Shown here piece after piece: positions 1-8,603 of a DNA stretch of 64,000 nucleotides. Each line of letters opens with the position of its first letter. Position 1 is the stretch's first letter. The stretch spans positions 248,001 to 312,000 of the forward strand of contig WYCW01000001.1 of the NCBI GenBank assembly GCA_011392765.1, in the 5' to 3' direction. Below the pieces are notes generated by a model. That model saw only the letters and a program-made list of their open reading frames with translations. It did no database searches and had not been told where the DNA came from. The translations under genes were made by a program, and so were the position numbers. The stretch comes from Candidatus Thiosymbion ectosymbiont of Catanema sp. Cochon2018 (GTDB lineage Bacteria > Pseudomonadota > Gammaproteobacteria > Chromatiales > Chromatiaceae).

Positions 1-462
1 TTGCAGCGCGAACAGGGCCGCCGCGGCGCAGTGCGGGCAGAGCTGTTCCACTGCGTCTTGCTTGATAAAGAGGTCCGTCGAGCTCCCTTTGGGCGGCGAA
101 CCGATCAACAGGGCCGCAATGTCGAACCGCTTCTCCAGCTGTTCGGGATTGAAGTCCTGCATAAACGCCTTCCCTCCTTCAAGCTCGAAGGCGTGGGCCA
201 CTGTCTCAAAGCGTACTTTCAACTCCTCCGTCGAAGGCGCTATTTCGTGCCAGTCCCACCATTGGTCTTCGCTCGGCGTGCAAGTCGTTTGCAGCAGACC
301 GATCAGGAATTGGGTCAAGGCCCCGTCGAAATCCGGCCGGGGACTGGCCACGGCGAGGATGGGGTTGTCGTCGATGCGGTCGGTTAACTCCCAGGGCACG
401 ATCCTTTCCGTTTTGCCGTTGGCCCGGTGGATCGGTATCCAGGGATCGGTGATCAGATTCAT
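1..462 (-). CDS. casA: Type I-E Cascade large subunit Cse1/CasA, N-terminal part
   Basis: Cse1 is the large Cascade subunit that recognises the PAM and recruits Cas3 during interference. The first 154 codons are visible; the gene runs off the left edge with no stop. The start reads MNLITDPWIP, the N-terminal signature of Cse1, followed by a helical region with WWDWHE. The ATG at 462 is chosen because an AGGAGA Shine-Dalgarno sits just upstream and the signature begins exactly there. It begins 13 bp after the cas3 stop, the usual cas3-cse1 order of an I-E operon. Because cas3 upstream carries a nonsense codon, polarity on this gene is possible. The family call is firm; whether the rest is intact cannot be seen. 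Confidence 0.9.
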   Translation of the reverse strand, partial: MNLITDPWIPIHRANGKTERIVPWELTDRIDDNPILAVASPRPDFDGALTQFLIGLLQTTCTPSEDQWWDWHEIAPSTEELKVRFETVAHAFELEGGKAFMQDFNPEQLEKRFDIAALLIGSPPKGSSTDLFIKQDAVEQLCPHCAAAALFALQ

Positions 463-475
463 CGCTGTCTTCTCC

Positions 476-3235
476 TTATTCGACTCTGAAGCCCGCATCT
501 TTGGAGTAAATGACTCGGATCTCTTCATCGTTCTCGTCGAGCGCCCAGCCGTGAAACTCGGTTCCTGTCTCCTCCGGCGCTTCCTCCAGCGGAATAATCA
601 GGCGATAACGGCCCTGGTCGGCCATCCGTTCCCTGGCGCGGGCGATGAGCTCGGTGTAACGGGGGCTCTCGCCAGCGATTCGGTACCGGGGGACGCTGAG
701 CTCCGAGAGGGACCAATCCAGGCTTTCGTCGATCGAGGCCCAGGGGATCAGCGCGTCGTCCCTGATCCGCGCCAGGCGCAGGCGTACCGTCGGTTCCCCT
801 AAGCGGGTGGGAATATCCGTGTCGGAGTCCTCATCCGGCCACTCGAAGCCGGTAGGATCATAGCCTTGATCGAAGCTCAACGAGTTCATGTGCGCCAGCG
901 CGCGTTCGCTGAAGCAGGCCCCTTGCCGGCTATCCGAGCTTTTTTGAAGTTCCACCGGGATGTTCTCGAAGGCATCCGGCCCATAGACCGATTCGATCAT
1001 ATCGCGGGCGTCCCGCGGCAGGACGAGTGTGCGGGTCTCGCGGCGCGTCAGCCAGTGGGCGGTGAGCCACAGCCGGCCATGATCGGCATAGACCCTGGCT
1101 GCCCTCGGTAATAGGTCCTTGAACCAGTCGGCATCGGCGTCCGGCGTGGGTTCGGACATTAAGATACCGAGCCTGGCCCCGCCGCGCCCTTCCTGGTCGG
1201 CGGGTTGGCCCTGGGCGTCGCGGCGGTGGCGTTGCAGCCGTCCCGCCCGCTGGACGACCAGATCAATGGGGGCCAGATCGGTCACCATGTCGTCGAAATC
1301 CACATCCAGGGATTGCTCGACCACCTGGGTAGCGATCACTAGCTTACCGCGGCGTGACTCGGGGGTGCTCCGCGGATCGAATGCCTTGAGGACGCCCTCG
1401 CCGATTTCCAGCCGGTCGCACAGGGCGAAACGGGCATGGAACAGGGTGGCCGGCTCGTCGGGTCGGCGCTCGCCCCACGTCCGCCAGGCGGCGATCGCGT
1501 CCACGACCGTGTTGCGGACCCAGACGGCGCAGCCGCCCCGATCGATGGTCGCCTCCAGCCTGTGAAAGACCGCCTCTTCATCGGCCAGCGGCTCGATGGT
1601 CAGCTCGCGGCAGGCGGTCGTGCGGGCCTCAATAGGGACCTCATCGAGACCGGAGGCCCGGACCTGGGTGGCGAGGGGGTAATCGGTCTTCTCGGGCGCG
1701 GACGCGGCAAAGCCGGTGCCCTCCGCGAAGGCGGAGATCAGCCGCGCCCGTTGTTCGCGGGGGAGGGTCGCGGAGAGGAGGATCGCCGATCCGCCCAGGC
1801 CGGCATGGAATCGCAACAGGCAGGCCAAGAGCTCCCCCATGTAGCAATCACAGGCGTGTACCTCATCCACCAGAAGGACCTTGGTGGAGACCCCCAACAG
1901 ACGCATCGACTGATGGCGCAGCGGCATGACGGCCAGCAGTGCCTGGTCGATGGTGCCGACCCCGAAATCCGCCAGCAGCGCCTTCTTGCGGCTGTCGGAC
2001 AACCAGGCGGTACTCTGTTGGGAGGCCGAAGCCTCCTCCTGCTGCTCATCGTAGCCCGCATCCCGGCGCTGCAGAGCGTCCAGCTTTTGCCGGGTCCCGG
2101 CGGCGGAATGGGCGAGGACGAGGGACGGCTCGCCGGCGGAGAAGAAGCCCTGCCAGGGCTCGGTTGCGTCGCCCTCCGGTCGCTTCTGTACCCGACCGAA
2201 CATGGCATCCGCCGTAGCCATGGTGGGCAACGCGAAATAGACCCCGCGGCCGCAACCCGCCTGCATGAGGCGGGCGGCGAGCGTCAAGGCGGCCTCGGTC
2301 TTGCCGCCGCCGGTCAGCTCTTCTAACACGAAGAGCTGGGGTCCCGGCGCGATGGATACGGTATCCGCCCAGGCCTGAAGCGGAGTCGGACCGGCGGCGA
2401 GCGAGGGGAAGAGGCGGGCGAAGTCGACATCGCTCGCCGGCGTGGGGGCGCACATCCCGCTCTCCGCCACGGCGCTCTCGGCCTGGGGGAGCGCGATCCG
2501 GTGGAAATAGTCCTCAAGAGACAGGTCCGGCTCGCGGTACGCGAACCACTGCGTATTGGAGCCCAGCTAATCCGCCGTGACCGCCAGCCCGGCCACCAAC
2601 CATGAGGCCCGTTTGTAATGCTCCAGCGACCCCTCGGTACGGGAAGGGAACTGCCAATCCCGCGGAAGCAGCAAAACACGGGCCGCGCCTACGAATTCCT
2701 GGGCGTGTTGCAAGGGGCCATCCGCCGGCAAGTGTTGGAGGACGTGGGCCTTGCGGTTATCGTTTCGCGGCGGGCGGCCATGATGCCCGGCTACCGCGGT
2801 GGCCCACAGGCGTAACAAGTTGCCACCGCGCCGGGCCAACTCCGGGGATTCGAGCCAGGCCGGTAGTTGCTCCATCAGCAGGGCGTAGCCCAGGGTGTCA
2901 TGGCGGACGTCGTAGGCTATCGGTTTGGTGCTTCCCTGGAGCATTTCTTTGAGGTCGGGACGCAATGACTGGAACCCGTTGCCGAACTTCCCCAGGTCGT
3001 GGAGCGCGAGCAGAAAAACCAGCCAGGGCGAGAGAACCGCGGCTTCGAACCCGGACAGCCTGACCAAGTTCTCCAACCATGCCGGTTGCCGGCGCAACAA
3101 CACCTGCCCACAGGCCGCCACATCCAGCGCGTGATAGACCAGGGGATGCCACTTGGGTTCCCCCCCACTTGATTCCTCTGGATCGTCGCGAGCGGCCTTT
3201 CCCCAGTAGTGAAAATAAGCGGACGAGATAGCCAC
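476..3235 (-). pseudogene. cas3: cas3 helicase-nuclease, type I-E, interrupted by one in-frame amber codon
   Basis: Cas3 is the HD nuclease and superfamily 2 helicase that degrades target DNA after Cascade binding. The 5' part (2567-3235) holds the HD domain, with HDLGK about 80 residues in and AGHHGRPP near residue 160. The 3' part (476-2566, same frame) holds the helicase: TGGGKTE (Walker A), DEVHACD, LLSATLP, VATQVVEQSLD and QRAGRLQRH. Between them the only interruption is TAG at 2567-2569, and the next codons read LGSNTQWF. The intact paralogue at 5164-7788 has DWIGSNTD here, so the stop replaces a Trp codon by a single TGG to TAG change. The start is GTG at 3235, preceded by GGAGGT and aligning with the paralogue. 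The product may be inactive or made as HD and helicase halves; readthrough is possible but not shown. Confidence 0.88.
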
Positions 3236-3295
3236 GTAAGACCTCCGGTTATGTTGCAATACCCGCTAACCCAGGCGGTAGCTCGCGGACCGAAC

Positions 3296-3490
3296 CTATT
3301 GTCCGTTCCCGCGCTTCGAGGATTGTGAAAGAATTTGTTGTTGATCACGGCGAGCGTAATCTACCGGTCGAGTTCGACCCGTCTGTCGTCGAAGTGCGAT
3401 CCACAAGGCCATGATAGCGACGGCGATCAATCCAGCTTCGTTCGCTTCCGCGACAAGCGCCTGCAGGGCATGTATCGATTCGAGGATCAT
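3296..3490 (-). CDS. Small predicted membrane protein upstream of cas3, copy A
   Basis: An unrecognised 64-residue ORF between the broken cas3 and its CRISPR leader. An N-terminal helix beginning MILESIHALQ is followed by one hydrophobic segment, GLIAVAIMALWIAL, then a basic RRQTGRTRP tail, so a single-pass or membrane-associated peptide is plausible. The first 46 codons are nearly identical to the ORF at 7843-8046. I count five base differences there, four of them silent and one changing Trp30 to Leu, which favours a translated sequence over a spacer. After codon 46 the two copies diverge. It ends about 60 bp before the cas3 start, so co-transcription with cas3 is likely. The alternative is conserved regulatory DNA that happens to be open. 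No function can be assigned. Confidence 0.5.
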   Translation of the reverse strand: MILESIHALQALVAEANEAGLIAVAIMALWIALRRQTGRTRPVDYARRDQQQILSQSSKRGNGQ

Positions 3491-3605
3491 TTCTAATGTC
3501 CCAAAGAAATCACGTTGGGATGAACCTTAAACAGCTCCAGGAAGATTGTCAAGAAAGGTATCTACTGGAATTGACAAAATTACGTTCTCTCCATATCCTC
3601 CTGTG

Positions 3606-3695
3606 GCGTTCCCTCGTTATCGAGGGATGGACCGGTATCGACTGGAATAAATCGGTCGTTCAGCGTGTGTTCCCCACGCCCGTGGGGCCGTTAAA
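3606..3695 (+). CRISPR. Collapsed type I-E array A: two repeats and one 32-bp spacer
   Basis: Two 29-bp repeat-like units at 3606-3634 and 3667-3695 are spaced exactly 61 bp apart, the I-E period, leaving a 32-bp spacer at 3635-3666. The first unit begins GCGTTCCC and ends GGATGGACCG; its stem CCCTCG/CGAGGG is changed but still pairs. The second begins GTGTTCCCCACG and has a decayed 3' end (CCGTTAAA), as terminal repeats often do. The AT-rich stretch 3491-3605, with TTGAC and CTCCATATCCTCC, looks like a leader. The same arrangement recurs at 8047-8560. The repeats are divergent, so spacing and context carry the call. Confidence 0.55.
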
Positions 3696-3972
3696 ACGTA
3701 GGTTGGACAAAGATATAGGATGTGGTGAAGCCAGGCCTGTCCCAACGCAGGAGGGAGCTTGCCGAACCACATTGAAAAACCACCAAGCTCTTGCGATGGG
3801 CGCAGAGGCCACCGAGCCGCCCGAATCCAAAGCGGCGTCAGGTCCATGCCAATCGGTAGCCAGGCAGGTAGCGTTTTTCGTTCCGAGGCGGGATGCACGC
3901 CCCGATATTGCCGGGAACCCGCGGTTCCTGCCGTAACCGAAGTGTCGCCATTTCTTGAAATGAGGTTTTAAG
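3696..3972. other. Array trailer-like region, no gene seen
   Basis: No convincing reading frame. The first 100 bp resemble 8464-8560, sharing GTAGGTTG, GGATGTGGTGA-like and CGCAGGAGGGAGC blocks, and follow the terminal repeat in both places, so this is probably the conserved trailer side of a CRISPR locus. The rest leads to GAAATGAGG, the left boundary shared by all three Rpn gene copies. Confidence 0.4.
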
Positions 3973-5079
3973 GTGACGAAGAAAGAGACGGACCGTGGTC
4001 CAACCCACGACAGCAGCTACAAGCTCTTGTATTCCCATACCGCAATGGTCGGTGACTTGTTACAAGGCTTCATACCGGGCGCCTGGATTGATGAGCTGGA
4101 CCTGGCCACCCTGGAAAAATGCAGCGGCAGCTACGTCAGCGACGATCTCCGTGACCGTGCCGACGACCTCATCTGGCGCGTGCGCTGGGGTCAGGACTGG
4201 CTCTATGTCTACCTGTTGCTCGAATTCCAATCCAGCATCGACCGCTGGATGGCGGTGCGCATCCAAACCTACCTCGGCCTTCTCTACCAAGACCTGATCC
4301 ACACGCGGCAGCTCAGTAGTAAAGGCCGACTGCCGCCGGTGCTCCCCATCGTGCTCTACAATGGAGCCAGCCCCTGGAACGCCGCGTGCGCACTCGACGA
4401 CTTGATCGAACCGGCTCCGCCCGCGCTGCGCGAATACCGGCCGCAACAGGCGTATTTCCTGATCGACGAGCAACGTGTCGCTGAGCAAGGCAACCTGCCG
4501 CAGCGCAATCTGAGCGCCGCGCTCTTCCGGCTCGAAGCCAGCCGCACGCCGGCAGAGGTACTGACCACCCTCCATGCCTTGGTCGAGTGGCTCGCGGCAC
4601 CGGAGCAAACCGGCCTGCGGCGGGCCTTTACTGTCTGGCTCAACCGGGTTTTTCTCCCCAAGCGACTTCCGGGCGTAGAATTCGAGTCACTGACCGATTT
4701 GCACGAGGTACATGACATGTTGAGCAATCGCGTAGAGAGCTGGACCGAGCAATGGAAACGCGAGGGTCTGGCGGAGGGTCGGAAGGAAGGTCGGAAGGAA
4801 GGTCGGAAGGAAGGTCGGAAGGAGGGTCTGGAACAAGGTCTGGAACAAGGTCTGGAACGGGGCCGCCAAGAGACGCGTCACCTGCTTGCCCGCCAAGCCT
4901 GCCATCGCTTCGGTTCCGCGATCGCCACGCAGACCGAGCCGCTCCTGACCGCGATTGCCGACCCGCGGCAGTTGGCAGATCTCGGCGATGCACTCCTCTC
5001 CTGCCCCGACGGGACCGCTTGGCTGCGCATCTTGCATCAGGTACGGTCTCCGTCGACCACCGGCGACGAGCACCCATAA
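3973..5079 (+). CDS. Rpn family PD-(D/E)XK recombination-promoting nuclease / putative transposase, copy 1
   Basis: A 368-residue protein of the Rpn/YhgA family, whose characterised E. coli members are DNA endonucleases that promote recombination. The N-terminal two thirds show the family core: DLIWRVRWGQDWLYVYLLLE followed by FQSSIDRWMAVRIQTYL, with the acidic residues and the E-x-Q of a PD-(D/E)XK site, then LPPVLPIVLYNG. The C-terminus has four EGRK units and three LEQG/LERG units encoded by 12-bp direct repeats (about 4783-4860), then a helical tail. The start is GTG. Copies at 9232 and 10433 are near-identical apart from repeat number. It sits tail-to-tail with the intact cas3, and its downstream flank touches the cas3 stop. 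It probably moved or was duplicated as a unit. Confidence 0.85.
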   Translation: MTKKETDRGPTHDSSYKLLYSHTAMVGDLLQGFIPGAWIDELDLATLEKCSGSYVSDDLRDRADDLIWRVRWGQDWLYVYLLLEFQSSIDRWMAVRIQTYLGLLYQDLIHTRQLSSKGRLPPVLPIVLYNGASPWNAACALDDLIEPAPPALREYRPQQAYFLIDEQRVAEQGNLPQRNLSAALFRLEASRTPAEVLTTLHALVEWLAAPEQTGLRRAFTVWLNRVFLPKRLPGVEFESLTDLHEVHDMLSNRVESWTEQWKREGLAEGRKEGRKEGRKEGRKEGLEQGLEQGLERGRQETRHLLARQACHRFGSAIATQTEPLLTAIADPRQLADLGDALLSCPDGTAWLRILHQVRSPSTTGDEHP

Positions 5080-5163
5080 CCGACATTCGAGTTCAAAAGG
5101 TCCGCACAGCGGAACCTACAGGCTCACCGCCGCTGTCCGCGCGCACCGGGATGCCAGGGGTTT

Positions 5164-7788
5164 TCAGGCGGATTCATCCGTCTTTTCCATTCCGTAGTCG
5201 GTCGAGTAGCGAAGCCTGTGCCTGTCGTTGGTCCATGCCGCCTCCCCCTCTTCTGTCATTGCAATGAGGTAACGTCCATCATAGAGGTCATTGTCGACAC
5301 AACAGCCGTGGAGGCGATCCTTCCAACTCGCGGGTACCGGCACGGTATCGAGCAGCAGGGTCTCCGGACGGTCGCGCTCGTCGAGATCGGCGATCCGGGT
5401 GCCGTCGAGCAACCGTCCGTCCGGGAGCATCGGTAGCAGGGATAGACTCATCTCACCATCACGGGTAAGGGATGTGGCACGGCTATCTTCATCGCGGAAT
5501 TGAGAGACCGTCATAGTAATCAGGCGCTTGGCATCCGCCCGCGCGGTCTTTTGGGTTTGCAGCCAGGCAAGGTGGTCTTCCAGCACCTCTGAGGGCTCGT
5601 CGGGCCAGTCCACTTCTTCCGCCGATTCGCTTGCATAGACCGCTTCGATCCAATCACGGTAGGCCACTGGGAAGGGAATGCTCGGATGCGAGGAAAGCAA
5701 TTGCTCGGTCCGCCACAAGAGGCGTGGATCGCCGTAGATCTTTTCGTGCAATCCGTAGTCCGGTTCGGCGACCGTGAGTATGGTGCAGGCGGGTTGCTCG
5801 TATCCGGGCGGTCGGTGCGGGCGGGCGTGTCGATGCAGACGCCCCAGGCGTTGGAACAGCAGATCCACCGGGCAGAGCTGGGTCAGGAGCCAGTCGAAAT
5901 CCAGATCCAGGCTTTGTTCGATGACTTGGGTAGCAACCAGGATACGTCCGGTACTGCGATCCGCATCGCGGCCATAGCGGGTCAGGATTTCATGCTCGAT
6001 TCCCTGCCGATCCCGGAGCCGATAGCGGGCGTGAAAGAGATCGACGGGGATCTGCCCCGCCTTGTACCGCAATAAACGTGCAAGGCGCTGGGCGTCATCC
6101 ACCAGGTTCATGACGATGCCGACCAGGGCACCAGCCCGCGCAGCGGCGATGATGCGATCCAGCAGGGCCTCGTCGGGAAGGGCGTCCGCGAGCCGGCATA
6201 GCTCCACGGCGACCTCGCGTTGCTCGGGTAGCTGGGTTGCCGGCAATCTCAGCGGCCTCGCCTCGCCCTGATCCGCGGTCCAGAGGGCGGGATAAGGGGC
6301 CGTTTTGGGGATTTCGCACTCCCACGCACCCAACAGATCGCGCCGTACCGCCGCCGGCAAAGTGGCGGAGAGTAGGATGGCGCTGCCGCCGGTGGCCTTT
6401 TGGCGGCGCAAAACCTCTTCCAGCAAGCCGTTCATGTAGGCGTCGTAGGCATGGACCTCGTCGACGATCAATACGGAGCGGTTGAGGCCGAAGCCGCGCA
6501 CGAAGCTGTGTCTGATCGGCAGTACGGACAGGAGGACCTGGTCGATGGTGCAGACGCCGATCTGACCGAGGAAGACGCGCTTGCGGCTGCTAGCCAGCCA
6601 GTCGGAGCACTGGACCCCGGCCTCCTCGTGCCCCTGGGCGGTATGGGGACGCGCGGCCTCCACCAGGCGCCGGAACTGGTCGTTCAGGTCGCGGTGGCCG
6701 TGAGCGAGTACGACGTTGGCGGGGCCAAAGGCATGTTGAGCAAAGGCCGCGGCGCGGGCGAGCATGGCATTGGCGGTGGCCTGGGTGGGCAGGGCGAAGA
6801 CTACCGAGTCGGCAACGCCTGCTACGAGCAGGCGCCAGGCGTGGGCGAGGGCGGCCTCGGTCTTGCCGCTTCCGGTGGGGGCCTCGACGATGGTCAGACC
6901 GTCGGATACGGGGAGCTCATCGACCATCGTCTGAACCCCGCGTGGTTGCTCATCGCCCTTGAGCAATACGGCTAAGCCGCCGTAAGGTGAGACGGGGGCC
7001 GTGAGTCCGAAACGCGCCAAGGCATCCTCGTGGATCACATGATCTTGCGCCCAGGCGAAGTATTCCGCCGGTGTCTTGGATGGGGCCTGATATCCGAACA
7101 GGTCGGTGTTCGAGCCGATCCAGTCACACAGGCTGCAAAACCCAGCGAGCAGGTTTTTGGCGGCGGTATCGGGCATCTTCGGGACATCGCCGAGAGACAG
7201 GCCGACCGGTGCCAGGAAGAGCCTGGCCGCCTGCTCGACCCACAGCCGGCGCGCTGTCGCATCCCGGTGCTTGATATCCGGGGTTGCGTAACCGCGAACC
7301 AGCTTGTCGGGGTCGGGTTGGCAGATCGAGCCGTGATGACCGGCGACCACTGCCAACCAGTCGGCGAAGGCCCTTGTCTGCCTGCGCCGGTCGGTCCCGA
7401 TCCAGGCGGCGATTTCTCCTCCTTCGTCGGCCTGGGCAAAGCCGTTGCAACCATGGTCGTAAGGTCGATTGGTTTGTACGTCAGCCAGATTGATATCGGG
7501 CCATGCCGCCTGCAGGACATCGGGGGCCTTGATCTGGAACGGGATATGCAGCTTGCCGAGATCATGGAGGGCAACGAAGAATAGGACCCAGGTCCTCAGT
7601 GTTTCCTCGGAATCCGCAGCGAATGCCGTTTTGAAGCGATGCCTGATGGCTTGGGAACAGGCCCACAAGGCCGCAGCAACCGCCGCTACATCCAATGAGT
7701 GATAGACCAACGGGTGCCACTTAGGCTCCCCCGGATAGTTGCGATCGGCCTTTCCCCAATAGCGAAAACAAACGGACGAGATGTCCAC
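5164..7788 (-). CDS. cas3: Cas3 helicase-nuclease, type I-E, second intact copy
   Basis: An 874-residue Cas3, close to the 888 residues of the E. coli protein. The HD nuclease comes first: WHPLVYHSLDVAA (about 24-36), HDLGK (75-79) and AGHHGS (149-154). The helicase follows: APTGSGKTEAA (303-313), DEVHAYD (443-449), LLSATLP (472-478), VATQVIEQSLDLD (618-630) and QRLGRLHRH (646-654). No catalytic motif is missing. The start is GTG, preceded by GGAGGG. It is clearly divergent from the cas3 at 476-3235, so this is not a recent gene duplication, although the small ORF upstream of both is nearly identical. No cse genes follow; the Rpn gene is immediately downstream on the opposite strand. It could supply the activity lost by the broken cas3 if it recognises the same Cascade. 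Confidence 0.93.
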   Translation of the reverse strand: MDISSVCFRYWGKADRNYPGEPKWHPLVYHSLDVAAVAAALWACSQAIRHRFKTAFAADSEETLRTWVLFFVALHDLGKLHIPFQIKAPDVLQAAWPDINLADVQTNRPYDHGCNGFAQADEGGEIAAWIGTDRRRQTRAFADWLAVVAGHHGSICQPDPDKLVRGYATPDIKHRDATARRLWVEQAARLFLAPVGLSLGDVPKMPDTAAKNLLAGFCSLCDWIGSNTDLFGYQAPSKTPAEYFAWAQDHVIHEDALARFGLTAPVSPYGGLAVLLKGDEQPRGVQTMVDELPVSDGLTIVEAPTGSGKTEAALAHAWRLLVAGVADSVVFALPTQATANAMLARAAAFAQHAFGPANVVLAHGHRDLNDQFRRLVEAARPHTAQGHEEAGVQCSDWLASSRKRVFLGQIGVCTIDQVLLSVLPIRHSFVRGFGLNRSVLIVDEVHAYDAYMNGLLEEVLRRQKATGGSAILLSATLPAAVRRDLLGAWECEIPKTAPYPALWTADQGEARPLRLPATQLPEQREVAVELCRLADALPDEALLDRIIAAARAGALVGIVMNLVDDAQRLARLLRYKAGQIPVDLFHARYRLRDRQGIEHEILTRYGRDADRSTGRILVATQVIEQSLDLDFDWLLTQLCPVDLLFQRLGRLHRHARPHRPPGYEQPACTILTVAEPDYGLHEKIYGDPRLLWRTEQLLSSHPSIPFPVAYRDWIEAVYASESAEEVDWPDEPSEVLEDHLAWLQTQKTARADAKRLITMTVSQFRDEDSRATSLTRDGEMSLSLLPMLPDGRLLDGTRIADLDERDRPETLLLDTVPVPASWKDRLHGCCVDNDLYDGRYLIAMTEEGEAAWTNDRHRLRYSTDYGMEKTDESA

Positions 7789-7842
7789 GGATAAAACCCT
7801 CCTGTTTCGTTGCGGTAGCCGCTTTTTAGCACAGGCGGTGGC

Positions 7843-8046
7843 TCACAGATTGAGCCTGTGGCTCATTCCCGCGCTCCGGGGACTGTGAAAGGATTCGCCG
7901 TTACGGCAAGCGTAATCTACCGGTCGAGTTCGACCCGTCTGTCGTCGGAGTGCGATCAACAAGGCCATGATGGCGACGGCGATCAATCCAGCTTCGTTCG
8001 CTTCCGCGACAAGCGCCTGGAGCGCATGTATCGATTCGAGGATCAT
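7843..8046 (-). CDS. Small predicted membrane protein upstream of cas3, copy B
   Basis: A 67-residue paralogue of the ORF at 3296-3490. Residues 1-46 match it except Leu for Trp at position 30, while the last 21 residues are unrelated. It has the same layout: an amphipathic N-terminus, one hydrophobic stretch (GLIAVAIMALLIAL) and a basic segment. It lies about 55 bp upstream of the intact cas3 and next to a CRISPR leader, the position copy A holds. Conservation with mostly silent changes, although the adjoining cas3 genes differ widely, suggests selection on the peptide or a recombination block. The function is unknown. Confidence 0.5.
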   Translation of the reverse strand: MILESIHALQALVAEANEAGLIAVAIMALLIALRRQTGRTRPVDYACRNGESFHSPRSAGMSHRLNL

Positions 8047-8168
8047 CTATAGAATCCCGTAGAAACTTGCTGTTAGTTACCTTAGATCTGAAAAAAACTT
8101 ATACAGAGAGCGGCACTATAACGACACGGAAAAATTTGGCAGATTGACTTGTTTTTCCTATCCTCTTC

Positions 8169-8463
8169 GTGTTCCCCGCCTCCGTGGGAATGAACCGCTG
8201 TCGGTCACACTAGGATTCCTTGAGGGACCTGCATCTTTACCAATGAGTCAAGTTGGTGCGCTGCACAAAAATAGTTCTGCCTCTTGTTGGGCAGGAATCG
8301 CAAATCCTTTGAACCACGGAGGCAGACACGGATAAACACGGATCACAATCCGTGTTTATCCGTGTCTGCCTCCGTGGTTCTTCGGTGCGGTTGGTCACGC
8401 CTCGTCGGTCTGAGGCGAAGCCTCGTTAGATCGGTTGTTCCCCACGCCCGTGGGGTCGTTAGG
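8169..8463 (+). CRISPR. Collapsed type I-E array B, spacer split by a mobile element
   Basis: The repeat at 8169-8197 (starts GTGTTCCCCGCC, ends GGGAATGAACCG) matches the perfect I-E repeat at 9187-9215 at 26 of 29 positions. A second, terminal-type repeat at 8435-8463 (TTGTTCCCCACGCCCGTGGG then TCGTT) matches the last repeat of array A. The 237 bp between them consist of a CTAG element (about 216 bp) and about 21 bp of apparent spacer. Upstream, 8047-8168 is AT-rich and contains ATTGACTTG and TATCCTCTTC just before the repeat, like array A. The element has therefore probably destroyed the only remaining spacer. Confidence 0.6.
8210..8429 (+). mobile_element. CTAG element, copy 1 (core: CACGGATAAACACGG palindrome)
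   Basis: The left end is CTAGGATTCCTTGAGGGA, followed by an ATCTTTAC-AATGAGTCAAG block. The right end is a hairpin, GAGGCGAAGCCTC, followed by TTAG. There are no terminal inverted repeats. The interior is a long palindrome (about 8317-8382) with arms reading CCACGGAGGCAGACACGG and its complement. The same ends with other interiors occur at 21212, 38272, 49506 and 50906. It carries no gene, so it must depend on a transposase made elsewhere. Confidence 0.75.
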
Positions 8464-8603
8464 GAGTAGGTTGAGCAAGGCTCGTGGAATGTGGTGAGGT
8501 CAGGCTTGTCCCGACGCAGGAGGGAGCCTGGCCGAACCGCATCAATGGACGGGGCAGGCAGGCAGCGAACCGCATCCTACCCGACTGAGAACAAGCCATG
8601 AGC
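8464..8603. other. CRISPR trailer-like region, no gene seen
   Basis: It begins with GGAGTAGGTTGAGCAAGG after the terminal repeat and resembles 3696-3790. No reading frame worth reporting. Confidence 0.4.

Noticed and set aside
3496..3936. 146-codon open frame over the CRISPR remnant and trailer
   Set aside because: It runs through repeats, spacer and trailer; composition is not protein-like.
4640..5086. Antisense frames over the Rpn C-termini with PSDLPSDLPSD-like repeats
   Set aside because: They are the complement of the 12-bp tandem repeats and recur with them in all copies.
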